Positions 45,669 through 55,093 of a DNA stretch of 64,000 bases are shown in pieces. The stretch is from Enterobacter ludwigii (lineage in GTDB: Bacteria; Pseudomonadota; Gammaproteobacteria; Enterobacterales; Enterobacteriaceae): contig CEFQ01000004.1 in assembly GCA_900068845.1 (NCBI GenBank), positions 186,159-250,158 of the forward strand, written 5' to 3'. The notes below the pieces were generated by a model. That model was not told the origin of the DNA and ran no database searches. It was given only the letters and a program-made list of their open reading frames with translations. Numbering within the stretch: position 1 is the first letter of the stretch; every line of letters starts with the position of its first letter. A program made the translations under genes and the position numbers.

Positions 45669-47396
45669 CTACGTAACCTGTCCTACAATCTGCAAATTGG
45701 CATCATCCGGCACTTCGTTGTACGACAGCACATGCAAGCCCTTGGCAAACAGGCGCGCATAACGCGCGATCAGCGGTCTTAACTGCGGCGTCACCAGCAG
45801 CACCTGCGTCAGGTTTTGCGCTTTGAGCTGCTCCATCATCACCGGCAGCGTGCTCTGCAGCTGCGTCAAAATATTCGGATCCACCGGGAAGCTATCCAGC
45901 GCCACTTTGCCGGCTTGCTGCGCCTGATTCAGCGCCGCCAGCAGCAGATTTTCCAGGCTGTTTTCCAGCGTATACGCTGACAGCGGTTTGTTATCCGGCG
46001 CAATCGCGGCCACCATCGCCCGACGCAGGGCGTAACGTGCATCGGAGGTCAACAGAATCGGATCTTTGGTGATCGCCGCGCTCTCCAGCAAGGTGGTGGC
46101 GATGGTGGTGATGTCCTTCAGCGATACCTGATCGTTCAACAGCAGGCGATACACCTTGAGCTGCAAACTGAAATTCACCGCCGCGTTCACATCCTCTGAT
46201 AACTTAGGCGCAACGCTCGCCAGGCGCTGATGCAGCTGCGTAATGTCATCGTAGTTAAACAGCTCCGGCAGATTCTCACGCACCACTTTGTTGACATGCG
46301 TGGCCACCACGCTGGCGCAATCCACCACCTGATACCCCAAATTCAACGCTTTGGCTTTCTGCTCGGGCAAAATCCAGGTCACGGCCATGCCGTAGGCGGG
46401 ATCGGTATCCAATAGGCCATCGATTTCACCGTACTGTTCCGGCGTAGGGATCGCCATCAAACGATCGGCATGCACTTCACCGACAGCGGTGCGCACCCCG
46501 TTGATCTTAATCGCGTACTGTGCCGGTTTGAGGTGGAAATCCTCACGCAACGCGATCTCCGGCAGCAGCACACCGCTGGTTTCTGACACCACTTGTCGCA
46601 CGCCGCGCATACGCAGCGTCAGCGGCGCACCTTTGCCTTTATCCACCAGCGTCACCAGCTTGTAGCCGAGATTCAGGCCGATCGGCTCCACCATCGGAAT
46701 GTTATCCCAGCCGATGGCGGGCTGATCTTCCGGCTGCGTCAGCGCCTGGTTGATCGCTTCCATATCGTTGTGGTCTTGCGTCGGCGCTTTGACGCCACGG
46801 CTTTGACGCCAGGCGGCAAACAGCAGCATGGCGGTGAAAATCAGGAACACCAGATGCGGCATACCTGGCACTATCGCCAGCACAAACATCACGGCGGCGG
46901 CGGTATACAGCGTGCCCGGGCGCGCCAGCAGCTGTGACTTAATGTCATCGCCCATGTCCGCGCCATCGCTGATGCGCGTCACGATAATTGCCGCTGCGGT
47001 TGAGAGCAGCAGCGATGGAATCTGCGCCACTAAACCATCACCGATGGTCAGCAATACATACTGTTCGAACGCTTGTCCCGCCGGTAAACCGTGCTTGAAC
47101 ACGCCAATCAAAATCCCGCCGATCACGCTGATCATCAGGATCATGATCCCAGCGATCGCATCACCCCGCACGAACTTAGAAGCACCGTCCATTGCGCCGT
47201 AGAAATCGGCTTCATTTGCAACATCTTTACGGCGCAGACCAGCCTGTTCCTGATTAATCAAACCGGCATTCAGATCGGCATCGATCGCCATCTGTTTGCC
47301 CGGCAATGCATCCAGCGTAAAGCGCGCCGACACTTCGGAGATACGCTCGGCCCCTTTGGTCACCACCACAAAATTGATCATCAAACGCGGTGGCAA
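45669..47396 (-). pseudogene. lfhA: Flag-2 lateral flagellar export protein LfhA (FlhA family), 5'-truncated
   Basis: A 575-residue FlhA homologue that starts at the equivalent of about residue 145 of full-length FlhA (INFVVVTKGAERISEVSARFTLDALPGKQMAIDADLNAG). The first transmembrane helices are missing. The remaining part, with the TM segments GIMILMISVIGGILIGVF and IPSLLLSTAAAIIVTRI and the whole cytoplasmic domain, is intact. The only starts are a TTG at 47396 and an ATG at 47381, both inside the junction with lafU. The same lfhA-lafU remnant occurs in E. coli K-12, left by deletion of the Flag-2 cluster. Probably not functional. Confidence 0.82.
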
Positions 47397-48276
47397 GAAG
47401 GCGCATCACGGCCATCACGGCGGTGCGTGGAAAGTGGCGTTTGCTGACTTTACGTTGGCGATGATGGCGCTGTTTATGGTGCTGTGGATCATGGGGTCAG
47501 TGAGCGAGGACGAGCGTAAAGAGATTGTCGCGCAGCTAAACGGCACCTCGGTATTTGAAGGCTCGGGCTTCAATCCGTTTAATGTTGAAGACTCACGGGG
47601 CGCGGGATCGTCGATTATTGGCGAAACCATCGCCATTTCACCGCCGATGCAGAACGCGAGCGTGAGCAACTCCTCGGCTGATGTCAGCTTGAGCAACGGC
47701 AGTAAGCCACAGGAAGATTTGGACAGCGTGCTATCACGTTCTGATAGCGAACTGGCGCTGCTGCAAAGCCAGCTGCAGCAGATGATCAACAGCTATAACG
47801 CACAGAATTATTTGATGCTGGAAACCCTGCCGCAGGGGCTACGCATCCTGATTCAGGACGATCAGGATCGCATGATGTTCCCGCGCGGCAGTGCGGTATT
47901 AACGCCGTTCTTCCAGAAATTATTGACGGAACTCGGCCCGGTGTTTAACCGCATCGACAACAAAATCATGATCAGCGGCCACACCGATGCCGCGAAATAC
48001 AGTGGCAACGCCGCCTACAACAACTGGAATCTGTCCGGCGATCGTGCTTTAGCGGCGCGCCGTGCGCTGGAGCGTGGTGGATTAGAGAGTGCGCGTGTGT
48101 TGCAGGTTAATGCCATGGCGTCACGCATGCCGCGAGATCGAGACGATCCCATGAGTGCGCGCAATCGCCGTATTGAGATCCTGGTATTAACCGATGCAGC
48201 AGCCGAAACCCTGTTCCAGTTTTATGGCCGCGAAGGGGAGAACGTCGTGAAACCCATCGCTGAGCGCCTGCGATAA
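47374..48276 (+). pseudogene. lafU: Flag-2 lateral flagellar motor protein LafU (MotB family), 5'-junction fragment
   Basis: A MotB-like stator protein whose recognisable sequence begins at LIIKRGGKKAHHGHHGGAWKVAFADF. It has the single transmembrane helix with the proton-channel Asp (WKVAFADFTLAMMALFMVLWIMG). The C-terminal OmpA/MotB peptidoglycan-binding domain (ISGHTDAAKY ... NRRIEIL) is complete. Upstream of 47374 the frame runs on antisense to lfhA without similarity, so the native start and promoter appear lost or reduced to a TTG. Its partner lafT and all other lateral flagellar genes are absent. A strong terminator follows. Confidence 0.78.
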
Positions 48277-48310
48277 CCTGTCAGTGCCTTTGAATCGTTT
48301 TTTGATTCGA

Positions 48311-48338
48311 CCGGTGGCGAAATCCACCGGTTTTTTTT
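48311..48338 (+). terminator. Terminator after lafU
   Basis: CCGGTGG (48311-48317) pairs with CCACCGG (48324-48330) around CGAAAT, followed by eight T. It is strong, and retained at the end of the Flag-2 remnant. Confidence 0.9.
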
Positions 48339-48365
48339 GCCTGAAATTCATGCGCTTTGCGGCCA

Positions 48366-48419
48366 GGTGCGCATAAATGCGCCCCCTACGAATCCGTAGG
48401 GTCGCCATTCATGGCGACC
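48366..48419. repeat. Composite palindromes: GTGCGCATAAATGCGC plus GGTCGCC copy 9
   Basis: A palindromic core GCGCATAAATGCGC (48370-48383) is followed by CCTACGAATCCGTAGG and then GGTCGCCAT-TC-ATGGCGACC (48400-48419). The same pairing of a TGCGCA-type and a GGTCGCC-type palindrome is seen at 25438-25481. Confidence 0.75.
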
Positions 48420-48574
48420 GGGTTAACCCCCGCACAACATGTTAATTATGTTGCTAACTAATTTGGCTTTAGTTAGCTAAATCATTCTTTTATGTGAATT
48501 TTGTCGGCGGGCGCACATTGCAAATTGCCTTCGGTAAGCCACAATTAAGCAACGTGATTAACCGGAGAAAGAGT

Positions 48575-49183
48575 ATGACTGCCAACCACTCCAGCCTGCT
48601 GTTACTGATGTCTTTCGCCGCCGGCACCTTTTCTGCTGGATCCTCCAGCAATCCTCAACATTTGATGCTGTCGCTGCCCTCCGGCGGCGTACCCAACAGC
48701 CCGCTGCCGCTGATCATCTGGCCAGGCATTGTGCCGGATGAAGAGGAGGCGGAAGACAGCGCTGCCTGGTTTGAAAAAACCTTTACCCGCAACGGTTGGC
48801 CCGCCGCGTGGCGTGCGCCGATCTTCCCCTATACGCACTATCACCCGAATACCCATGAAGTGTTGGGCGTCGCTGCCGGCTGGGCAGAAGTGTTGTTTGG
48901 CGGCGACAGCGGTCGCATGGTGACGCTGCGCGAAGGCGATGCGGTGCTGATCCCCGCCGGTGTCGGTCACAAACAGGTGTTTGCCTCAGAGGATTTTTTC
49001 ACCGTTGGCGCCTATCCTGAAGGGATGTCCCCCGACACCGTGCGTGATGAGCCTTCACGTTTACGTGCGTCGAAAGAGCAGATCCAGCATGTTCCACTGC
49101 CGCACCGCGATCCCTTTACCGGTGGCGAAGGCGCGATGACGGAGATCTGGCTGCCAATCGCGCAGCAGCTAATGCACCAGTAA
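48575..49183 (+). CDS. Cupin-domain protein (YjlB-like)
   Basis: A 202-residue single cupin. The metal-binding barrel is recognised from FPYTHYHPNTHEVLGVAAGWAEVLFGGDSG and GDAVLIPAGVGHKQVFA, with three candidate His ligands. Before the cupin is a hydrophobic stretch (SSLLLLMSFAAGTFSAGSSS) that could be a weak export signal, unusual in this family. I chose the ATG at 48575, with GGAGAAAGAGT upstream. It stands between the lafU terminator and the Anbu operon. Enzymatic role unknown. Confidence 0.7.
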   Translation: MTANHSSLLLLMSFAAGTFSAGSSSNPQHLMLSLPSGGVPNSPLPLIIWPGIVPDEEEAEDSAAWFEKTFTRNGWPAAWRAPIFPYTHYHPNTHEVLGVAAGWAEVLFGGDSGRMVTLREGDAVLIPAGVGHKQVFASEDFFTVGAYPEGMSPDTVRDEPSRLRASKEQIQHVPLPHRDPFTGGEGAMTEIWLPIAQQLMHQ

Positions 49184-49295
49184 AGTGCAAAACCGCCATT
49201 TCTATTCGCGCGGCGCGTGTGCCATGCCGGGGGCAAGCCTCTGGCACAGTTTGTGCAGGAGAGAATGAGGTCCTCTGACAAGCGCCGGGTAAATC

Positions 49296-50735
49296 ATGAA
49301 AGAAAGCTACCAGATAGCATCGCACTTGTATGATGAGATGTTGCTGAGCGATGGCAAACACCGCGCTCACTACCAGCAATACTGGGAATGGTTACAACAG
49401 GCGGACGTCGATGCTGTGGCGCGTAAGCGCGAAGAGGCGGAACTGCTGTTTCATCGCGTCGGCATCACCTTCAACGTCTATGGTGATGACGGTGGAGCGG
49501 AACGTTTAATTCCCTTCGACAGTGTGCCGCGCATCATACCGGCGCGTGAATGGGCGATGCTCGATCGCGGCATTCGCCAACGCGTACAAGCCCTCAACGC
49601 CTTCCTGCACGACATCTACCATCAGCAACTGATCCTTAAAGCCGGTATTGTGCCGGCCGAACAGGTGCTGGTGAACGATCAATACCAGCCCTGTATGCAA
49701 GGCGTCGATCTGCATCGCAACCTCTACGCGCACATTGTCGGCGTGGATATGGTGCGCAATAACGACGGTGAATATTACGTGCTGGAGGACAATCTGCGCA
49801 CGCCGTCTGGCGTCTCCTACATGCTGGAGAACCGTAAGATGATGATGCGCCTCTATCCTGAGCTGTTTGCCGATCAGCACATCGCGCCGGTCGAGCGCTA
49901 TCCTTCGCATCTGCTGCAAACCCTGCGTGAAAGCTCGCCGGTCAACGATCCGGTGGTGGTGGTGCTGACGCCGGGACGCTTTAACAGCGCCTACTTCGAA
50001 CACAGCTTCCTCGCGCAGCAGATGGGCGTCGAGCTGGTGGAGAGCGCCGATCTGTTCGTTAAAAATGGCGCGGTGATGATGCGCACCACCGCCGGGCCCT
50101 GCAAAGTGGATGTGATTTATCGCCGCGTCGATGATGCCTTCCTCGATCCGCTGGCGTTCCGCCCGGATTCAATGCTCGGGGTGCCAGGTCTGTTGTCAGT
50201 CTATCGAGCCGGCAACGTGGTGCTGGCCAATGCCATTGGTACCGGCGTCGCCGATGACAAATCGATCTACCCCTATGTGCCGGATATGATCCGCTTCTAC
50301 CTCGACGAAGATCCGATCCTCAATAACGTGCCGACCTGGCAATGCCGCAAACCGCAGGATCTCACCTATGTGCTCGCTAACCTGGCAAAAATGGTGGTGA
50401 AAGAGGTTCACGGCGCCGGGGGTTACGGCATGTTGATCGGACCGGTGGCGAGCCAGCAGGAGCTGAGTGATTTCCGCGATCTCCTCAAAGCACGGCCGGA
50501 AAACTACATCGCGCAGGACACATTGTCGCTTTCAACGTGTCCCACCTTTATCGACAACGGCCTCGCGCCGCGCCATATCGATCTGCGTCCGTTTGCGCTG
50601 TGCGGCGCGGATATTCGCCTGGTGCCCGGCGGCTTAACCCGCGTAGCGCTGAACGAAGGATCGCTGGTGGTGAACTCGTCGCAGGGCGGCGGTACCAAGG
50701 ACACGTGGGTTTTGGAGGATGACGCATCATGCTAA
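49296..50735 (+). CDS. Circularly permuted ATP-grasp protein of the Anbu operon
   Basis: A 479-residue member of the CP_ATPgrasp family (COG2308). Recognised by GDDGGAERLIPFDSVPRIIPAREW, VNDQYQPCMQGVDLHRNLYAHIVGVDMVR, YYVLEDNLRTPSGVSYMLENR and the late VKEVHGAGGYGMLIGP, the ATP-grasp lysine/glycine loop. It probably ligates an amino acid or peptide using ATP; the substrate is unknown. First gene of the four-gene cluster; its stop overlaps the next start by seven bases. Confidence 0.88.
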   Translation: MKESYQIASHLYDEMLLSDGKHRAHYQQYWEWLQQADVDAVARKREEAELLFHRVGITFNVYGDDGGAERLIPFDSVPRIIPAREWAMLDRGIRQRVQALNAFLHDIYHQQLILKAGIVPAEQVLVNDQYQPCMQGVDLHRNLYAHIVGVDMVRNNDGEYYVLEDNLRTPSGVSYMLENRKMMMRLYPELFADQHIAPVERYPSHLLQTLRESSPVNDPVVVVLTPGRFNSAYFEHSFLAQQMGVELVESADLFVKNGAVMMRTTAGPCKVDVIYRRVDDAFLDPLAFRPDSMLGVPGLLSVYRAGNVVLANAIGTGVADDKSIYPYVPDMIRFYLDEDPILNNVPTWQCRKPQDLTYVLANLAKMVVKEVHGAGGYGMLIGPVASQQELSDFRDLLKARPENYIAQDTLSLSTCPTFIDNGLAPRHIDLRPFALCGADIRLVPGGLTRVALNEGSLVVNSSQGGGTKDTWVLEDDASC

Positions 50736-51658
50736 GCCGCACGGCCAGTGGCCTTTATTGGATGGCGCGCTATCTCGAACGCGCAGAACATCTCGCACGC
50801 GTGTTAGATGTCACCAACCGTTTGTCGTTAATGCCGGTGCGCGGTGACCAGGGTGACGATCTGCTGCTGCCGCTCAATCTCACTGGCACGCGTGAGCTGT
50901 TTGAAACCCTCAACGGCCGGTTCACCATGCCGCAGCTGTTCAACTTCTTTGCCCTCGACGATCGCAATCCGTGCAGCATTTTCAGCTGCTGGCAGCAGGC
51001 GTGGAATAACGCGCATGCGGTGCGCGGCAGTTTGTCATCGGAAGTGTGGGAGAGCATCAATTCAACGTGGATTGAGATGCGTAATACGCGGCGGCGCGGC
51101 ATCACCAGCGCCAGCGCCGATACCTTTTTCGATTGGGTGAAAGAGCGCTCACATCTGTTTCGCGGCGCGATGTTCGGTACCTTGCTGCGCGGCGATGCCA
51201 TGAGTTTTATCCGCATCGGCACCCTGATGGAGCGCAGCGACGGCACCGCGCGTTTGCTGAGCGTCAATCAACAACTGATGGAGCAGCAGTCGGATTCGGT
51301 GCGCGAGTATTACCGCCTCGATACTTTGCTGCGCGCGGTTTCCGCGCGTGAGGCTTACAACGCGATCTTCAAACAGCAACTGATGCCGGATCTGGTCAAC
51401 GAGATGCTGATCCTGCGCAGCGAAAGTCCGCGATCGCTGCACTCCTGTATCGATGAGATCGCCACCCAGCTCGAACAGATCGGCAGCAGCGGCGAAGATC
51501 GTCCGCGTTATCTGATCACCGTACTGTTGGCTGAAATGCGTTTTAGCACCTGGGAAAGCCTGACGCATGAAGGGTTAACTCACTGGCTCAATGAATTCCT
51601 GACGCGCCTCAATGCGCTAGCAGACAGCATCAATCACACCTATCTGGAGGCGAAATGA
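50729..51658 (+). CDS. Alpha-E domain protein (DUF403) of the Anbu operon
   Basis: A 309-residue all-helical protein of the alpha-E family (COG2307), starting MLSRTASGLYWMARYLERAEHLARVLDVTNRL. It is a constant partner of the ATP-grasp and transglutaminase genes around Anbu; its biochemical role is unknown. No signal peptide. It overlaps the ATP-grasp gene by seven bases and the transglutaminase gene by four (ATGA), so translation of the three is tightly coupled. Confidence 0.88.
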   Translation: MLSRTASGLYWMARYLERAEHLARVLDVTNRLSLMPVRGDQGDDLLLPLNLTGTRELFETLNGRFTMPQLFNFFALDDRNPCSIFSCWQQAWNNAHAVRGSLSSEVWESINSTWIEMRNTRRRGITSASADTFFDWVKERSHLFRGAMFGTLLRGDAMSFIRIGTLMERSDGTARLLSVNQQLMEQQSDSVREYYRLDTLLRAVSAREAYNAIFKQQLMPDLVNEMLILRSESPRSLHSCIDEIATQLEQIGSSGEDRPRYLITVLLAEMRFSTWESLTHEGLTHWLNEFLTRLNALADSINHTYLEAK

Positions 51659-52452
51659 GACTGAACATCGAGCATAAAACCCGTTACGCCTACGAGCAGC
51701 AGGTGAAACTCAGCACCCAGTATTTGCGCCTGACACCGCAAAACTCGGTGCACCAGCACATTATCTCGTGGGATCTGGAGCTGCCGTGTGAAGCCACCTG
51801 CACGCAGGATGCTTATGGCAATGTGATGCATGTGCTGACGCTGGATACGCCGCATCAGCAGCTCGATATCGCCGCGCGCGGCGTGGTAGAGATTCTCGAT
51901 GCCGGCGAGTGGGCGCCCGATCCGGAATGCGCTTTGTCACCATTGGTGTTTCTGCGCGCCACGCCGTTGACGCAGCCCAATCCGGAGATCCGCGAATTTG
52001 CCCAGCGTTACTGGCGGCCGGAAAAGCCGCTCGCCAGCCTGGAGAAATTGATGGACGAACTGCTGCTGAAAATGCCGTATCGCCCCGGCAGTACACAGGT
52101 GACGGATACCGCTGCGAAAGTATTTGCCGCCGGCAGCGGCGTTTGCCAGGATCACAGTCACGTGTTTCTCGCCTGCTGTCGCAGTCTGGGGATTCCGGCG
52201 CGCTATGTTAGTGGCTATCTCTATACTGAAAACGTTGAGCACGTCGCCACTCACGCCTGGGTTGAAGCCTGGCTGGATGGCAGTTGGCACAGCTTTGATA
52301 TCACCAATAATACCCGCAGCACGCGCCAGCATTTACGGCTGGCGGTGGGCGTGGATTATCTTGATGCTTGTCCCGTGCGCGGTATGCGGCTGGGCGGCGG
52401 CGGTGAAGATATGCTGGCGGTGGCTGCGGTGCTTCAGGTGCAGGCGCAGTAG
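51655..52452 (+). CDS. Transglutaminase-like protein of the Anbu operon
   Basis: A 265-residue protein with an N-terminal beta-rich transglutaminase-associated domain (LNIEHKTRYAYEQQVKLSTQYLRLTP) and a papain-like core. The catalytic triad is visible: Cys in AAGSGVCQDHSHVFLACCRSLG, His in VATHAWVEAWLDG, and Asp in FDITNN. It may cut or form isopeptide bonds. It is the third gene of the cluster, 20 bases upstream of the protease gene. Cytoplasmic by lack of a signal. Confidence 0.9.
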   Translation: MRLNIEHKTRYAYEQQVKLSTQYLRLTPQNSVHQHIISWDLELPCEATCTQDAYGNVMHVLTLDTPHQQLDIAARGVVEILDAGEWAPDPECALSPLVFLRATPLTQPNPEIREFAQRYWRPEKPLASLEKLMDELLLKMPYRPGSTQVTDTAAKVFAAGSGVCQDHSHVFLACCRSLGIPARYVSGYLYTENVEHVATHAWVEAWLDGSWHSFDITNNTRSTRQHLRLAVGVDYLDACPVRGMRLGGGGEDMLAVAAVLQVQAQ

Positions 52453-52472
52453 TAATCTGAACAGGCGTAACT

Positions 52473-53177
52473 ATGACTTATTGTGTGGCAATGCGTTTAT
52501 CGTCAGGGATGATTTTTGTATCCGATTCGCGGACCAATGCGGGCGTCGATCATATTTCCTCATTCCGTAAATTGCATGTGTTTCAGGTAGATGATGAACG
52601 CACGCTGGTACTGCAAAGTGCTGGCAATCTGGCCACTACGCAAAGCGTGCTGAGCCTGCTGCGACGTCATAACGGTGATGATGACCAGCCCAATTTGCTG
52701 AATCAACGATCGCTGTATGACATTGCACTGATGGTGGGTGAAACGCTGCGCGAAGTGATTAAGCGCGATGGTGAGGAGTTTGGCGGCACGCTGCTGCTGG
52801 GCGGACAGATTCGTGGCGAGGAGCCGCGGCTGTTCCAAATCTATCCGCAGGGCAACTTCATCGAAGCCAGCGTCGATACGCCGTATTTCCAGATTGGTGA
52901 AAGTAAATACGGCAAACCGATCATTGACCGCGTGCTGCGCTACGAAACGCCGCTTAGCCAGGCGATGCAGTGCGCCTTGATTTCGATGGATTCCACGCTG
53001 GCGAGCAATATTTCAGTCGGTTTACCGCTCGATGTAATGGTGTATCGCACGGACAGTTTCAGCGACAGTGAGCAATATCACATCACTGAGCAGCATCCGT
53101 ATTATTCACAAATTCGTCAACTGTGGAGCAAAGGGTTGCTGAGCGTATTTTCCCAACTGCCGCCGTTGCAGTTATAA
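52473..53177 (+). CDS. Anbu: ancestral beta-subunit proteasome-like peptidase
   Basis: A 234-residue Ntn-hydrolase of the Anbu/HslV-related family. It begins MTYCVAMRLSSGMIFVSDSRTNAG. Removal of Met would expose Thr2 as the catalytic nucleophile; Asp and Lys/Arg of the active site lie in FVSDSRT and SFRKL. Anbu proteins form helical or ring-like assemblies of self-processed subunits with no ATPase partner known for certain. The operon with ATP-grasp, alpha-E and transglutaminase is the classic context, which suggests a peptide synthesis, modification and turnover pathway (inference). Confidence 0.9.
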   Translation: MTYCVAMRLSSGMIFVSDSRTNAGVDHISSFRKLHVFQVDDERTLVLQSAGNLATTQSVLSLLRRHNGDDDQPNLLNQRSLYDIALMVGETLREVIKRDGEEFGGTLLLGGQIRGEEPRLFQIYPQGNFIEASVDTPYFQIGESKYGKPIIDRVLRYETPLSQAMQCALISMDSTLASNISVGLPLDVMVYRTDSFSDSEQYHITEQHPYYSQIRQLWSKGLLSVFSQLPPLQL

Positions 53178-53231
53178 GTGATAGGCAGCGTGTAAGTGTC
53201 AAGAGATAATGATGTGCAACATAAGTTCAAG

Positions 53232-53999
53232 CTAGCTATTCGCTTCTATTAGGATGTAAGGAAGTAAAAAATCGTTTTTCATGTTTTTTATAGCATTCTC
53301 ACTTAACGATTTGAAATTAGCTGGCGTCCATGAATTGTGAAGCGAAATAATCCCACATTTGCACTTTGCCAATTCGCTTGAAAAATCCCTGGTGGCATCT
53401 GGCATGAAATAGTATGACCAATAGCGCTCCCAGGGCTCTTTTTCAGGCTGCGAAAACTCTAAAATATTCCCTGCTTCAGTTGCGTCAACTATATGAAACT
53501 GCTCATCAAAATCGCCACTTTGTATCAGTGGATCAAGGATGCCATTGCCAACATAGTCCCAGGAAATTCCACCACTGGGATTTTTTAAACGTTTCAAAAT
53601 TTCGGCAAACCATGCAGCGGTGAGCTTATTACGTTTATTCGCGGATAAAACAGCCAGATGAACAGACTTTAACGATGGATAGCCAAATGCAGTCAGCTTA
53701 TCTGTTTTACCGAAAGGCATATCATTAATGTTTCGAGTGATGATGGTATCAGAGTCAATAAATAGACCACCGAACATTGTCAGTACCCAAGCCGAGACGA
53801 TGTCTGATTGCATTGCCAGAGAGAATTTAAAAAATATGGGGGGTAAGATCTTTTTAGGGATGAATTCATAAATGTTTTTATGATTGATGGTGATGACTTC
53901 AAGGTTGGGCGTGTTGTTCAACCAACTCTTTCTGCACAACTCTAGGTAAGCCGGCTTGTCGTGGCCAGGAAGGTCAACCCAATAGGTATAAACAATCAT
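53232..53999 (-). CDS. Glycosyltransferase with DXD motif (GT32-like), AT-rich
   Basis: A 255-residue protein of the glycosyltransferase sugar-binding DXD family. It shows IVYTYWVDLPGHDKPAYLELCRKSW and the nucleotide-sugar/metal motif MFGGLFIDSDTIITRNI. A downstream SLHNSWTPANF resembles the family C-terminal His block. I chose the ATG at 53999; the frame extends upstream without similarity. The gene is visibly more AT-rich than its neighbours and has no pathway partners, consistent with transfer. Substrate unknown. Confidence 0.78.
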   Translation of the reverse strand: MIVYTYWVDLPGHDKPAYLELCRKSWLNNTPNLEVITINHKNIYEFIPKKILPPIFFKFSLAMQSDIVSAWVLTMFGGLFIDSDTIITRNINDMPFGKTDKLTAFGYPSLKSVHLAVLSANKRNKLTAAWFAEILKRLKNPSGGISWDYVGNGILDPLIQSGDFDEQFHIVDATEAGNILEFSQPEKEPWERYWSYYFMPDATRDFSSELAKCKCGIISLHNSWTPANFKSLSENAIKNMKNDFLLPYILIEANS

Positions 54000-54199
54000 G
54001 TTTTTTCTCCAGTCTGATAGATACAACACTGGCGACACAGAGTGAAAAAACTTAAGGGAAAATGTTAACCTGGCACAACCCGAAAAATAATCATGATTTC
54101 CATGATGCAAAACAACTTTTTATGGAGTAAGCCATCAGTATTATTGGCTTTAACGACATAAGGCTTGAAAAGGATGCGCAATGCCGCGCACCCGAGTCA

Positions 54200-54820
54200 T
54201 TACACCAATTCGTTCAGTTTCGCTGTCGTATTAATTCCGCTAATCCCTTTCAATCCTAACTTGCGTAGAATTTTTATTTTATAGGTACTCACGGTTTTAC
54301 TGCTGAGCTGCAATTGTGAAGCAATTTCTTTATTAGTCATTCCAGAAGCCAGCTTGACCAATACAATCAATTCACGGCGAGTCAAACTCATCAATTTCTC
54401 ACTCTCAATCAATTCTCCACTGTCAGCGGCAGCATGCGTAATCGGATAAAAACGGTTACCGCGTTCCACTTCTTTTATTGCGGTAATCAGGGTATCCAGA
54501 TCTCCACGCTTGTAGACATAGCCTTCAACGCCTAATTGCAGGCAACAGCGTTGATAAAAAAGGCTTTCTGATGCGGTAAATACGATGATTTTCTGTTCTG
54601 GAAGCGCACGTTTAATATCCGCTATCAGTGGAATGCCTGCCCGGCCGGGCATAGTAAGATCGAGGAGTACAACATCTGGACGCATTTGGTGCAGCTCGGT
54701 AATCAGCATTTCTCCTTTTTGTGCAATACCGACAATTGAATAGTGATAAGAATCTAACAGTGCCTGAATACCCGCACAGATTAACGGATGGTCATCAACA
54801 ATAAATACCGTATGAATCAT
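54200..54820 (-). CDS. Orphan LuxR/NarL-type response regulator
   Basis: A 206-residue two-component response regulator. The receiver domain (residues 1-120) has the acidic pocket VDDHP, the phospho-acceptor Asp in VVLLDLTMPG and the Lys in GYVYKRGD. The LuxR-type helix-turn-helix is MSLTRRELIVLVKLASGMTNKEIASQLQLSSKTVSTYKIKILRKLGL. It is similar in build to FimZ/EvgA-type regulators of surface structures. No histidine kinase is encoded nearby. The start at 54820 is the family-like MIHTVFIVDDH. The gene lies in an AT-rich stretch with the glycosyltransferase gene. Confidence 0.85.
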   Translation of the reverse strand: MIHTVFIVDDHPLICAGIQALLDSYHYSIVGIAQKGEMLITELHQMRPDVVLLDLTMPGRAGIPLIADIKRALPEQKIIVFTASESLFYQRCCLQLGVEGYVYKRGDLDTLITAIKEVERGNRFYPITHAAADSGELIESEKLMSLTRRELIVLVKLASGMTNKEIASQLQLSSKTVSTYKIKILRKLGLKGISGINTTAKLNELV

Positions 54821-55093
54821 ATGTGTAGTCCAGAAAAAAAGAAAAGACGCAAGGGTATAAAGACCCATAAAAGAAACACAACACAGAGGTGTGACCAGAT
54901 TAATTCATGGGGCTTAACAATATGATTTAAGCTATGTCTTGAATTTGCGGATTTAAGGTCAATTGTTTTTCTTCATGCGTCAGAACAAAGCGGCGTCCTG
55001 CTTTATCTGATATTGCAGCGCCACAGTCATAAATCTGAAAACAAGCCGTTTTAACGTCGAGGCGATAAATCGCTGCGTATAAAAAGGTGAAGA

